A stretch of DNA of 64,000 nt from Morganella morganii. GTDB taxonomy: Bacteria > Pseudomonadota > Gammaproteobacteria > Enterobacterales > Enterobacteriaceae. Below, in pieces: positions 47,001 to 62,000 of this stretch (position 1 is the first letter of the stretch; each line of letters opens with the position of its first letter). The translations under genes and the position numbers were made by a program. The notes under the pieces were generated by a model that was not told the origin of the DNA, searched no databases, and saw only the letters and a program-made list of their open reading frames with translations. The stretch is from assembly GCF_019242955.1 (NCBI RefSeq), contig NZ_CP066129.1:3224001-3288000 (forward strand), given 5' to 3'.

Positions 47001-50000
47001 GGCCGCACTGCCGCGCTCCACAATGTTAAACATCCAGGCCAGCGCCAGCATCGGCCAGATCATCAGCCCGAGATACATAATAAAACTGGTCAGCCCGCCG
47101 AGTGTCAGTGTACCCTGCACCACCATCCAGCTGCCGCCGGCAACCGCAAGCAGGTTGGACATCCCGATCGCCATGATGATGGTCGGATCAAAGCGGGCAT
47201 CCACCTGTGCCACATGCATATTTTTGCGTCCGGCTTCGGCCGCCACAGATTCAAACCGGGAAGACTGGTGATCTTCCAGGCCAAACGCCTTTATCATCCG
47301 GATACTGCTGAGGCTTTCCTGAGCGTGATTATTCAGTGAGGAGAATGCACCCTGTGCTGTTTTAAAGCGCTGATGAAGCTGCTGTCCGTAACGTTTGATC
47401 GCCAGTGCCATCAGCGGCATCGGCAGCAGGGACAGCAGTGTCAGCTGCCAGCTGATCTCAATGCTCATCGTCAGCAGCACCACGAGCCCCATGACGAACG
47501 AATCCACCAGCGTCAGTACACCTTCTCCGGCGGCAAACACCACTTTATCCACATCGTTGGTACTGCGCGCGATCAGGTCGCCGGTACGGTAACGGTGATA
47601 AAACGCCGGGGACTGGCGGCTGAACTGCTGATAAAAATCCTGCCGCAGACGCACCGCCAGCTTATAGGATGCGCCGAATAACCAGACCCGCCAGATATAG
47701 CGCAGAATATAAATCACCAGCGCAATAAGCAGCATCACACCGACCCAGCCCCACAGCGCCGGGGTAGTCATCGTTTCTTTGGTCACGCCGTCAACAATAA
47801 TGCCGACAAAACGCGGCGGCAGGATCTGTAATACCGCGATAATGATCAGAAAAGTGACCGCACCGGTATAGCGCCGCCATTCACTGAGGAAATACCATTT
47901 TAATTGGGCAAATAATCTCACAGGATCCCGTTAACATCTCAGGTTAATAATCAGTCCGCTTTGCATTTCTCCGGAATCGGCAATGCGGTGGTGTACTTTA
48001 TGCGCTCCATCGCGAAATTGGAAGTCACATCAATTAAACCGGGTACACCGTTGACCAGTTTTTTGTAAAAATGATCGAAGCATTTCATATCCACCACTTC
48101 GACCTGCAGCATGTAATCGAATTCCCCGGCCATACGGTAAAACTCCACCACATCAGGCATCTGCTGCACATACTCCACAAACTGAGTATACCACTCGCTG
48201 CTGTGATGTTGTGTCTTGATCATGACAATCACGGTCAGTCCCAGTCCGAGTTTTTCCGGGTCAAGCAACGCCACGCGTTTACGGATGTAACCGTCATCCT
48301 CCAGCCGCTTCAGTCGTTTCCAGCAGGGAGTGGATGTCAGATTTACCGCTTCGGACAGTGTGTTCAGTGATAATGACGCATCTTCCTGCAAGAGTTGTAA
48401 CAATTTACGGTCTGTTTTATCTAACATATCGCCACCAGAGAGAATAAATTTCTCCATATCATGCATGATAAAGAAAATAGAAAAAGCCTTTTCTCTCACA
48501 GAATTGCTAAGATGCATCAACAGACCGTGAGGAGATACTACATGACAACCCAATGGACGACATCCGCCATTAATGCCATTCAGGCCGATTATCAGCGCAG
48601 TGCGGATACCCACCTGATCCCGCTGGAATTACCCGTTTACCCGGGGGTTTCATTATATCTCAAGGATGAAAGTACTCACCCGACAGGCAGTCTGAAGCAC
48701 CGCCTGGCACGTTCGCTTTTCCTGTACGGCCTGTGTAACGGCTGGATCCGCGAAGGCACACCGGTCATTGAGGCATCATCAGGCAGCACCGCTGTCTCAG
48801 AAGCTTACTTTGCCCGCCTGCTCGGCCTGCCGTTTATTGCCGTTATGCCGCGCTGCACCGCGCGCCGTAAAATTGAACAGATTGAGTTCTACGGCGGACA
48901 GTGCCACTTTGTGGACAGCAGCGCTCAGATCTATGCGGAATCCGAACGTCTGGCCCGTGAAACCGGCGGCCACTATATGGATCAGTTCACCTATGCCGAA
49001 CGTGCCACTGACTGGCGCGGCAACAATAATATCGCCGAAAGCATTTACCGCCAGATGTCACGGGAAGCCCATCCGGTTCCGCGTTACATTGTGATGAGTG
49101 CGGGCACCGGCGGTACATCAGCCACCCTCGGCCGGTTTATCCGCTACCAGGGACATGATACAAAACTGATTGTTGTTGATCCTGAAAACTCCGTTTTTCA
49201 TGACTGCTACCATCAGAAATGCTCACATCTGCGCTGCGATACCGGCAGTAAGATTGAGGGTATCGGCCGTCCGCGCGCAGAGCCGTCCTTTATTCCCGGT
49301 GTGATTGATGATGTGCTTAAAGTCAGTGATAAGTGCAGTATCGCCACCCTGTACTGGCTGGAAAAACTGCTCGGACGCCGCGCCGGCGCTTCCACCGGCA
49401 CCAATGTCTGGGGTGCGCTGCAACTGGCGAAACAAATGCATGAACAGAAACAGACCGGCTCCATTGTCACGCTGATCTGTGACAGCGGCGAACGTTATCC
49501 TGACACTTATTACAATCCGGAATGGGTAGCGGAAAATATCGGTGATCTGACTGACGCGCAGGCAACACTACCCAAATGGTGATGCAGCCGTTACCATAAA
49601 CCTCATCTTTTTATAATGAGGTTTACCGATGAAACGTGCTGTGGTCGTATTCAGTGGCGGGCAGGACTCCACAACCTGCCTGATTCAGGCGCTCCGTAAC
49701 TATGATGAAGTGCATTGTGTGACGTTTGATTACGGACAGCGCCATAGTCAGGAAATAGATGTTGCCCGTAAACTCAGCCTGAAACTGGGCGCGGCAGCGC
49801 ATAAGGTGCTGGATGTTTCCCTGCTGAATGAACTGGCGGTCAGCAGCCTGACCCGTGATAACATTCCGGTGCCGGGGTTCTGCGAAAGTGAACAGAGTGA
49901 TATTCCGAATACCTTTGTTCCCGGGCGGAATATCCTGTTTCTGACCCTGACAGCGATTTATGCGTATCAGGTTAATGCCGAAGCCATTATCACCGGTGTA

Positions 50001-53000
50001 TGTGAAACCGATTTTTCCGGTTACCCGGATTGCCGTGACGAATTTGTCAAAGCCCTCAATAAAGCGGTTAACGCCGGTCTGGCCCGCGATATCCGCTTTG
50101 AAACCCCGCTGATGTGGCTGGATAAAGCACAGACCTGGGCTCTGGCCGATTATTACGGGCAACTGGACACCGTCCGCACAGAGACGCTCACCTGCTATAA
50201 CGGTATTCAGGGGGATGGTTGCGGGGAGTGTGCCGCCTGTCATCTGCGCCGCAACGGGCTGGACAACTACCTTGCTGATCGCAGTGCTGTTATGGCCGCC
50301 ATGAAAAAAATCACCGGCCTGCAATAAGCGCCTGTTACGCCCGGTGACCGGCCGGGCGTTCTTCTGTCCTTCGGCTCATCAGCTCTCTTTCGGTCCTGTC
50401 AGCAATTCAAATTTATCACGGATTTCCCCTTCAATCGGGATCGCTTTACCGGTTTTCATATTAATAAAGACAAAAGTTACTTCCGCATCCGCCACAACCT
50501 GCTTATCTTCCTGACGGGTAATGATCTGTTTGAGAACACCGCTTTTCTGCCCGGCATGCTGTAAATAACTGTCGATGACCAGCCGCTCTCCCACATAGAC
50601 CGGTAACCGGTAGTTAATATTGATATTCACCACCACCACAGCAATATCCATCTGTTTAAACCAGCGGTATGCATCATAGCTTTCCAGCCAGTCCCAGCGG
50701 GCAGCCTCCAGAAACTCCAGGTAACGCGCATTATTCACATGTCCGAAGGCATCAATATGGTAGCCAATCACTTTAATTGTGGTGCTCATAATATTTCTCC
50801 CTTTACTCTGTTTCCGGTATTCCCTTCCCCGTCAGCCCGGGGAAGGGAAATCAGCTTCTGCTGATATTACAACGCTATCTTATCGCTGTTCATCGTAAAA
50901 AGGCGCTCACCAATACCATATACATCTTTCAGTTGTTCCGCAGAAGTAAATGGTCCGTTTTCCGTGCGGTACTCCACAATCCGCTGTGCTTTTTTCGGCC
51001 CGATACCGCTCAGTTCCCGTGCCAGTTCTTCCGCTGTGGCGGTGTTAATACTGATACGGTTTGTGTCCTGTGCAGCAGACGGCTGAACCTGCGTACTTTC
51101 CGCCGGTTGTGCCACCTGAGCCAGAGAGGAGGTACTGAAAAAACCGCCGGTTAACAGCGCTGATGTTAATAATAATGCAGATGTCCATTTTGTTTTCATG
51201 CTATTTCTCCTTTTGTGTTTAGCACAAAGCGGAGTGTCGCAAAAATTTTTTCTGCCGGGGGATTTTCAGAACAGAAATGCGAAAGGCTGCGAACGCAGCC
51301 TTTCGGGAGATGTAACACGACATTTTATTTTTCGGTACAGATCGAAAAATTTTAGTCCATATTTCTCACATCAATATCTGCGTTGGCACGCAGGTTCAGC
51401 AGTAATGATTCCAGTTCAGTGGATGCCATCTGCTGACGCAATACTGTGCGCAGCTCAGTTTTTTCCTGATCGGTTGCAGTACCGGCAGTGACTTTATCGA
51501 GCTGAATCAGAACAATATTGCCCTTGCCGTCAATGGTGCGGCTGTAGGTCGGTTTACCGTCCGCCGGATGCGGCTGGGTAAAGGCAGCATTAATTACCGG
51601 ATCTGACGGATTCAGGCGCTGAACGGTCTGTTCTGCACCGAATTTCACATCGGCTTCTGTTAACGCCGCGTCACCTTTACCTTCTTTCAGTGCCGCCAGC
51701 AGTTTATCCGCTTCCGCGTTCAGCGCGGCTTCAGCTTTACCACGTTTGACCAGCGCACTGATATCAGATTTTACTTTCTCAAACGGCTCTGTTGCTTCCG
51801 GGCGGTACTCATCAACACGAACAACAAATGCACGATCACCGGAGACAGTAATGATATCGGAGTTAGCACCGGACGGCCCTTTCTCATCAAACAGTCCGTT
51901 TTCCGTTAAGGCTTTTAACACTTCCGGATAGTTGATCGCGTCCGGCAGGTTATTCAGTGCAAACCAGTCGGTCTGTACGGCTTTAACGTTTGTCGCCTGC
52001 TCAACACCCATCAGGGATTCGTTATCATTCGCTGCGGCTTCACTGGCTTTCTGCTGGAGGTCAAAGAACGCTTTGCTTGCGGCTTCGCCTTTCGCCAGAC
52101 GGGTCACTTCGTCTTTCACATCCGCCAGCGGTTTAACGGTTTCCGGCTCATACACATCGAGACGGAAAATTGCGTAGCCGTTATCCACTTTCAGGATTTC
52201 TGAAACCTGACCGGCAGCTTTCAGCCCGGCATCTTTGATTTCAGGGATAAGCGCGGCATCTTCCATCCAGCCGATCACACCGCCGTTACGGGCAGTCAGT
52301 TTATCGGTGGATTTTTCTTTTGCCAGGGTTTTGAAATCTGCCCCGTTTTTCAGTTCATTCAGTACGGCTTTGGCATCATCTTCCGTCGCCAGCATGATCT
52401 GGCTGTACTCGCCTTTTGCCGGCACGGTGAAACGCGGGATATTTTTGTCGTAGTAGTCCTGAATCTGTTCTTCCGTAACGCTGGTGTTGTCCTGGATATT
52501 TGCGGCATCCAGCTCAACAAAACTGATTTTTAAAGCCTGCGGTGCGATGAAATTGTTTTTATTCTTCGCGTAATAAGCCTGCAGCTCTTCATCGGTTGCG
52601 GTCTGTTTTTCCTGTGCGGAAGCCAGATCCAGTGTTGCGGTACGGATAGTGCGCGACTGGAGTAAAACCGCCGCGGCATTGGTCACTTCAGAATCCAGCA
52701 CAAACGAATCACGTACAAACGGCTGAACCAGCTGAGCCTGAATCATCTGCTTGCGCAGATAGGCTGCATAGGCGTCACCCGTGATACCGTTACGGGACAG
52801 GAACGTACCGTAAGCATCCTGGCTGAACTGACCGTTAACCATAAAATCAGGTTCCTGACGAATCGCGTTAATGATCTGCTCATCGCTGACAGTGATGCCT
52901 AATTTCTGTGCATACTGTTCCAGCAGAATGGTGTCGATCATCTGGTTCAGCGCCTGAGAACGAATCTGTTTAACACCCTGTTCGGTACTGACTAACTGCG

Positions 53001-56000
53001 AGAACAGGTCACCCAGCTGAGCCTGCTGGCGGTTACGCTCTTCCTGGAAGGCGCGCTCTAACTGCTGGACCGATATTTCAGTATCGTTCACTTTGGCAGC
53101 ATAGTTAGAACCGCTGACGAGGTAACCACCGACACCTGTCAGAATAAATGACAGGATAATGATGGCGAAGACAATTTTAATCACAGGGTTGTTCGCCGCT
53201 GTGCGCAGGTTTTCCATCATAAGAAATCCAAACTCCGCTTTGGTAAAAGAAAAATCAGGTCAGGGGAAATTATGCCCTAAAACAAAAAAAAGCGCATCAT
53301 TCTGATGCGCTTCCTGTTTAGCTTTATACGGTTTTTGTGCCCGGGACAGATAAATATCCCGGTGCCTGAGGAAAAACTCAGCCGTTTACTGCGTCTTTAA
53401 GACCTTTACCTGCACGGAAAGCCGGGACTTTCGCTGCGGCGATTTTGATCTCTTTGCCGGTCTGCGGGTTACGGCCTGTACGTGCTGCGCGCTCACGAAC
53501 AGTGAAAGTACCGAAACCAACCAGAGCCACATCATCCCCGCCTTTCAGAGAATCAGTTACTGAACCAATAATTGCATCTAACGCGCGACCAGCCGCAGCT
53601 TTAGAAATATTAGCGTCTGCAGCAATTTTATCGACCAATTGTGACTTATTCACTATTATCATCCCCTTTCAGAATTTTCGGCCCGGATTTACGAAGTATG
53701 TTCCTGACAGCCACAGCCGTTATATCAAGCCTTTTCGCTCTTGGCAAGATTGCAGACTTCGCATATTTCGTAAGAATGTTCGCTAAATTAGCGGGACAAA
53801 AAAAGGCTGACAAGTCCGAAAGTACCTGTCAGCCCTTTATTTATCTGAACTTCTTGACGCAGGTCACTATTTCCTACGCTTTTTTACTTACCACTTCCAT
53901 GCCGAAAGCAGGATTCACTAAGGCAAGTGAAAGAACTTCATCTATTGTTTTAACCGGATGAATATCCAGATCCGCTTTTACGTTATCCGGAATTTCTTCC
54001 AGATCGCGGCGGTTTTCATCAGGAATCAGAACAGTCTTAATGCCGCCGCGGTGTGCTGCCAGCAGTTTTTCTTTCAGACCACCGATAGGCAGAACCAGAC
54101 CACGCAGGGTAATTTCCCCGGTCATCGCCACATCAGCACGTACCGGGTTACCGGTCAGCGCGGAAACCAGTGCGGTACACATCGCGGTACCGGCACTCGG
54201 GCCGTCTTTCGGTGTTGCGCCTTCCGGAACGTGGACGTGAATGTCACGTTTTTCATAGAAATCATTGTTGATCCCTAATTTATCCGCACGGGCACGTACC
54301 ACGGTTAACGCTGCCTGGATAGATTCCTGCATCACTTCACCCAGTGAACCGGTGTAGGAGAGTTTTCCTTTGCCCGGAACCGCTGCGGTTTCGATGGTCA
54401 GCAGGTCACCACCGACTTCTGTCCACGCCAGACCGGTTACCTGACCCACGCGGTTTTCAGTGTCTGCACGGCCGTAATCCACTTTCTGCACGCCGAGGTA
54501 ATCTTTCAGGTTATCCTGATTAATTTCGATGTGTTTCAGTGTTTTATCCATCAGCAGTTGTTTCACCGCTTTACGGCACAGTTTGGAGATTTCACGCTCC
54601 AGTCCGCGCACACCGGCTTCACGGGTGTAATAACGGATGATGCCGAGGATCGCACTGTCATCAATGTGCAGCTCGGTTTTCTTCAGCGCGTTACGTTCAA
54701 TCTGCTTCGGCAGCAGGTGACGTTTGGCGATGTTGAGTTTTTCATCTTCCGTATAACCGGACAGACGGATCACTTCCATACGATCCAGCAGAGGTGCCGG
54801 AATATTCATGGAGTTGGACGTCGCGACAAACATCACGTCGGACAGATCGTAATCCACTTCCAGATAGTGATCGTTAAACGCGATATTCTGTTCCGGATCC
54901 AGCACCTCAAGCAGTGCGGAGGCCGGATCACCGCGCATATCCGATGACATTTTGTCAATTTCATCCAGCAGGAACAGCGGGTTTTTCACACCGACTTTTG
55001 CCATTTTCTGGATCAGTTTACCCGGCATAGAACCGATGTAGGTACGGCGGTGACCACGGATTTCCGCTTCATCACGCACGCCGCCCAGCGCCATACGGAC
55101 ATATTTACGGCCGGTTGCACGGGCAATAGACTGCCCCAGAGAGGTTTTACCCACCCCCGGCGGTCCGACGAGACACAGGATCGGTCCCTTGATTTTACTG
55201 ACACGGCTCTGAACCGCCAGATATTCAAGGATACGCTCTTTCACCCGCTCCAGGCCGTAATGGTCACTGTCGAGGATTTCCTGCGCCTTAATCAGGTCTT
55301 TTTTCACCTTGCTGCGCTTAACCCACGGAACCTGAACCATCCAGTCGATATAGCTGCGGACAACAGTCGCTTCCGCAGACATCGGGGACATCATTTTCAG
55401 TTTCTGTAATTCAGCTTCCGCTTTCTCTTTTGCCTCTTTCGGCATCTGCGCTTCTTCGATTTTACGTTTCAGCGCTTCCGCTTCATCCGGCGCGTCGTCC
55501 ATCTCACCCAGTTCTTTCTGGATAGCTTTCATCTGCTCATTGAGATAGTACTCGCGCTGGCTTTTTTCCATCTGCTTTTTGACGCGGTTACGGATGCGTT
55601 TCTCAACCTGTAACAGGTCGATTTCCGATTCCATCATCGCCATCAGATATTCGAGACGCTCAACCACATCTGCCATTTCCAGTACAGACTGTTTGTCCTG
55701 TAATTTCAGTGTCATATGTGAAGCGATAGTGTCGGCCAGTTTGGCGACATCTTCGATACTGTGCAGGGAGGTCAGGACTTCCGGCGGGATCTTTTTATTC
55801 AGTTTGATATAGCCTTCAAACTGGTTGATCGCCGTGCGCAGCAGTACTTCCTGCTCACGCTCGTCCACAACAGGGGATTCCATCAGCTCTGCCTGGGCAG
55901 AGAAGAAATCACCGTTGTCACTTAATGTTTTGATATGCGCACGTTGCAGGCCTTCGACCAGCACTTTTACGGTGCCGTCCGGCAGTTTCAGCATCTGTAA

Positions 56001-59000
56001 TACAGACGCGACTGTCCCGACGGAAAATAAATCATTGACGCCCGGTTCATCCGTTGACGCTTCTTTTTGTGCAACCAGCAGCACTTTTTTATCCATATCC
56101 ATCGCTGTTTCCAGGCAATGGATAGATTTTTCGCGCCCGACAAATAAAGGAATAACCATGTGGGGGTAGACCACCACATCGCGCAAAGGCAGTACCGGGA
56201 TTTCAATGCGTTCAGCACGCTCAGGATTCATAGAGCACTCTCTTCGTTTAGCTTACGCCTTGTTGGGAACGTCGTGAAACGCGTTATCACGGGTTCCACT
56301 CCATAGAATGATCAATATATGGGGATGCATTTCTCACATTCAACACTTTATTTAGTAAGAAAAGCAAAATGAGGGAAAATTCCCTCATTTGGTTAATATT
56401 GATAACAACTGCGCTAACTTTCCGTTACTCGCCGGAAACCTGAGCTTCCGGTTTACGGTAAATCAGCATCGGTTCGGTCTGATTGGTTATCACGTTCTCA
56501 TCAATAACCACTTTTTCAACATTTTCCATCGATGGTAAATCATACATTGTGTTGAGCAATGCCGCCTCAACGATGGAACGCAGACCACGGGCACCGGTTT
56601 TACGGTTCATCGCTTTTTTCGCGATGGCAATCAGTGCTTCACGGCGGAACTCCAGTTCAACATCTTCAATGCTGAACAGTGCCTGATACTGTTTGGTTAA
56701 TGCGTTTTTCGGCTCCTGAAGGATCTGAATCAGCGCATCTTCACTCAGTTCACCGAGCGTTGCCACCACCGGCAGACGACCGATAAATTCCGGGATCAGA
56801 CCAAATTTGATCAGATCTTCCGGTTCAACCTGAGCCAGTAATTCACCTTCCGTTGCTTTGTCTTTCTCGCCGCGTACTTCCGCACCGAAACCGATACCGG
56901 AACGGGTGTTCAGACGCTGGCCGACCACTTTATCCAGACCGGCAAATGCCCCGCCGCAGATAAACAGAATTTTCGAGGTATCAACCTGCAAAAATTCCTG
57001 CTGCGGATGTTTGCGCCCGCCCTGCGGCGGAACAGCTGCAATCGTACCTTCAACCAGTTTCAGCAGCGCCTGCTGAACGCCTTCACCGGACACATCACGG
57101 GTAATCGACGGGTTATCTGATTTGCGGGAGATTTTATCGATTTCATCAATATAGACGATACCGCGCTGTGCTTTCTCCACATCATAGTCGCATTTCTGTA
57201 AAAGCTTCTGAATGATGTTTTCCACGTCCTCGCCCACATAACCGGCTTCAGTCAGTGTGGTCGCATCCGCCATTGTGAACGGCACATCCAGGTAGCGGGC
57301 CAGTGTTTCAGCCAGCAGGGTTTTACCGCTGCCGGTCGGGCCGATCAGCAGGATATTACTTTTACCCAGTTCCACGCCGTCAGCGGTTTTATCGCCGTTG
57401 CGCAGACGTTTGTAGTGGTTGTATACCGCGACTGCCAGCACTTTTTTAGCCAGTTCCTGACCAATGACATAATCATCGAGGTGCTGACGAATTTCATGAG
57501 GAGTCGGCAGTTCACTGCGTTCACTGCCCCGGGCCGGGATCAGATCTTTAATTTCTTCACGGATAATATCGTTGCATAAATCAACGCATTCATCACAGAT
57601 ATACACTGACGGGCCGGCAATCAGTTTTTTAACCTCATGCTGACTTTTTCCGCAGAAAGAGCAGTACAGCAGCTTTCCTGAACCGTCTTTGCGTTTGTCT
57701 GTCATCAGTAAACCTCACTTAATCAGTACAGCTCACAACCCGTGAGCTGCAAAAAAATATCACAGCACCGCTGTACCCTGCCACCCGGCAGAATACGGGC
57801 AGTACCGGTGTTACTTACCGGTGTGTGTAAATATGGTCAACCAGACCGTATTCCTGCGCTTCTGTCGCGGACAGGAAGCGGTCGCGCTCGGTATCGCGCT
57901 GAATTTCCTCAACGGATTTACCGGTATGGTGAGCTAATAAATCATTCATGCGCGCTTTCACTTTCAGAATTTCCTGAGCATGAATTTCAATATCAGTAGC
58001 TTGTCCCTGATAGCCGCCCAGCGGCTGGTGAATCATCACGCGGGAGTTAGGCAGACAGTAACGTTTGCCCGGCGCACCTGCCGTCAGTAAGAAAGCGCCC
58101 ATTGAGCAGGCCTGGCCTACGCAGATGGTGCTGACCTGCGGTTTGATAAACTGCATGGTGTCATAAATAGACATCCCTGCGGTGATCACGCCGCCCGGTG
58201 AGTTGATATAAAGACTGATGTCTTTTTCCGGGTTCTCAGCTTCCAGGAAGAGTAACTGTGCCACGATCAGGTTTGCCATATGATCTTCAACCTGACCGGT
58301 TAAAAAGATAATACGGTCTTTTAATAAACGGGAATAGATATCGTAGGAGCGTTCACCACGTGAAGTCTGCTCGATAACCATCGGCACCAGCGCCATGTTG
58401 GGTGCGAAAGTATCCTGATTGTCGTGATATGACATGTCCATCTCCTGATTGAATTTTATTGGTGCCTGGCGGATACCGGTTATTTTACTTGAGATCCGGT
58501 GAGATGACCATGCGCTATACGCGATTCGATCATGCACACGCTGTCCGGCAGAGACCCTGTATGGCAAATATGGGGGATAACCACCGCAGTTTTCAAGGAA
58601 TATTGTCAGAAATGACAAAAAAACCGCAGGCAATATACATTGCCTGCGGTTTTAATCAGATAAACAGCCTTCGGCCGTTCACAAAGAGAGAGGATTAACC
58701 TGCTGCCTGAACCTGGTTCATCAGGTCAGTGAAGCCGGTTTCTTTATCTGTCACTTTTGCTTTCGCCAGAACAGTCTCAACAGCCTGCTCTTCCAGTGCC
58801 AGATTACGGATACCGTCCATCATCTGTTTGTTTTTGTTGTAGTATTCTACAACTTCAGCCGGATCTTCGTACGCTGATGCCATTTCTTCGATCAGGGCAT
58901 TAACGCGCTCATCTTCAGCTTTCAGTTCGTTAGAAGAAATCACTTCACCTAACAGCAGACCAACCATGACACGGCGTTTAGCCTGACCTTCAAACAGTTC

Positions 59001-62000
59001 GCGAGGCAGTTCCATCGCCTGTTTTTCAGAGCCGCCGAAACGCTGTGCCGCCTGACGGCGCAGTTCTTCGATTTCGCTGTCAACAGCCGCTTTCGGTACA
59101 TCGATTTCGTTTGCTTTCAGCAGACCATCGATAACCTGGGATTTGATACGGTTGCGTACTGCATTTTTCAGTTCGCGTTCCATATTTTTGCGGATTTCCG
59201 CTTTCAGACCTTCCAGGGAACCGTCGCCGATACCGAAACGTTTGATGAATTCTTCAGTCATTTCCGGCAGTTCGCGCTCTTCCACTTTTTTCAGGGTGAT
59301 AGCGAATTTCGCTGCTTTCCCTTTCAGGTTTTCAGCGTGGTAATCTTCAGGGAAAGTGACATCGATTTCGAATTCTTCACCGGCTTTGTGACCCACAACA
59401 CCGTCTTCGAAGCCCGGGATCATGCGGTTCTGGCCCATGACCAGGACGAAATCAGATGATTTGCCGCCTTCGAACTCTTCGCCGTCAACAGAACCGGTGA
59501 AGTCGATAGTAATGCGATCGTCAGCTTTTGCCGCGCCTTCAATGACTTTCCACTCAGCCTGCTGCTTACGCAGAGTTTCAACCATACCGTCGATATCTTC
59601 GTCTTTAACGGTAACAACCGGTTTTTCAACTTCGATTGTTTCCAGACCTTTCAGCTCAACTTCAGGGAAGACTTCAAACTCAACAGTGTAAGTGAAATCC
59701 TGACCTTCTTTGTACGGCTCATCGACTTTATAGTCCGGTGCACCGACAGGATTGATTTTGTTTTCGATGATCGCGCTGACAAAGTTACGTGACATCAGGT
59801 CGCTCAGTGCATCCTGAACCGCCACATCGCCGTAACGCTGTTTGATGATGTTATGCGGCACTTTACCTTTACGGAAACCGTCGATACGTGCTTTTTTGGC
59901 GATTTCAGCTAATTGTTTATTTACTTCTTTGTCAATGTCGGCTGCAGGAACGGTGATTAATACACGACGCCCAAGGCCTTCAGTCGTTTCAACAGAAACT
60001 TGCATCTTATTACCTCAAAAAAGTCTATTGCTCGGTCAACTCCAGATCTCACACCGGCCCGATGCCTGTGTGAAACGATAATGAACCGGGGCGGTCGCAT
60101 TTAAAAACCGAGTTCCCTTATATTCAGAAGCGTCCCGAAACCATACGGAATTTCAGACGCGACATTATAGCGATGCTGACAGGCCGCGTCGAGAAGTGCA
60201 GACAAAAGAGTCTGAAATTCACTCTTTTTCTGTTAAATTTTGTGCTGTACGCTGCTTTTTCACCCAACAAGCCGCTTACTTTCCGCCACCGTGGCAGCGC
60301 GGGGACGGATTCACCTGACCCTGACTGTGATTCCACTCATCCGGGGTATAAGTATGCAGCGCCAGCGCGTGAACCCCGCCCGCCAGTTCATCCGCCAGCA
60401 GGGTGTACATATGACGGTGGCGTGCAACAGGGCGCATCCCCGCAAAAGTCTCACTGACCACCACCACCTTAAAATGAGTTTCCGATCCTGCCGGAACATT
60501 GTGCTGACCACTCTCATTCACCACATCAATATAATGAGGGACAAGTGCATGATTCAGTTTTTCTTCAATACGCTGCTGCATCACAGCAGGAAATGATGCC
60601 GACATAACTATCCTTCCGGTCAATACTGGCTTTCAGAGAAAGCCCAGTGTAGTGAGTTTTTTATCAAAATCCATACCATTCACGGATAAAGCCGATTATC
60701 ATCATGCGTTAAGCCGAACACTCACACCCCGGCGTTGATCCGGTGCTGTGACTGACTTCAACAACCTGTAACGGATTCATATTATGTTGAAAAAATACCT
60801 CCTCCCGCTGTTCGCAATGCTTTTACTGGCCGGGTGTCAGGCGCCGTCCAACACTCTGTCTATTGAACCGGTGATGAAATTACCGTCTGCGGACCCGACT
60901 CTTGGTGCCGCCACTATTTCGATTACCGGTGTCGACAAGCGCTCTTCGCAGACACTGGCTGAATTCAGCCGTAACGGCCAGCTGGCACAGCTGCGTCCGT
61001 CCCGTGACCTGCGTTTCCTGATGCAGGAAACCCTGGAAAAACAGATGACCGCACGCGGTTTTATGATTGGGTCACCGGCAAACGCCAATGTGCAGATCGC
61101 CATCAATACCTTTAAGGCGGATGTGCAGGAAGGCAGCCTGCGTCATAACATTACCGTGAATATTGATATTACTGTTCTGGCCACCGCACAGAATAACAGC
61201 ACAAAGAGCCGGACATTCCGTACCAGCTATAATGTGCAGGGTCCGTTAAGCGCCAGCAACGAGAAAATCACTGATGCCTTTAACCGCGCACTCAGCGATA
61301 TCGTCGCGGACATGGCTCAGGATACACAAATCAGCCAGTTCATTAAGCAAAATACCCGCTACTAATCTGCCGTGCCGCCCGCAGCCGGATAACGCCGGGC
61401 GGCCTGCTGTTTTCAGTCACTGTGAATGCACCGCAGCCTGCGGTGTGTGAGGATAATCATGCTCCGGAGTATTTGGGCGACATACAGCCAGCGTAATGCC
61501 CGTATTCTTTTACTGCTCGGTTTCGCATCCGGACTGCCGCTGGCGCTGACCAGCGGCACACTCCAGGCCTGGATCACCGTCGAAAACGTGGATATCAGAA
61601 CCATCGGCTTTTTCACCCTTGTCAGCCAGGCCTATGTTTTTAAGTTCCTGTGGGCGCCGTTTATGGATCGCTATCAGCTGCCGTTCCTCGGACGCCGCCG
61701 CGGCTGGATGATCGCCACACAACTCCTGCTGGTTGTCAGTATTGCCGGTATGGGGATGCTGAAACCGACGGAACACCTCTGGTGGCTGGCTGCGGCAGCG
61801 GCGATAGTCGCCTTCTGCTCCGCATCACAGGACATCATTTTTGATGCTTATAAAACCGACCTGCTGTCCGCGAAAGATCGCGGCACCGGGGCGGCAATAT
61901 CAACCTTAGGTTACCGGCTTGCAATGCTGCTCTCCGGCGGGCTGGCACTGTTTATCGCCCACCGCTATACCGGCTGGCAGAATATGTACCTGCTGATGGC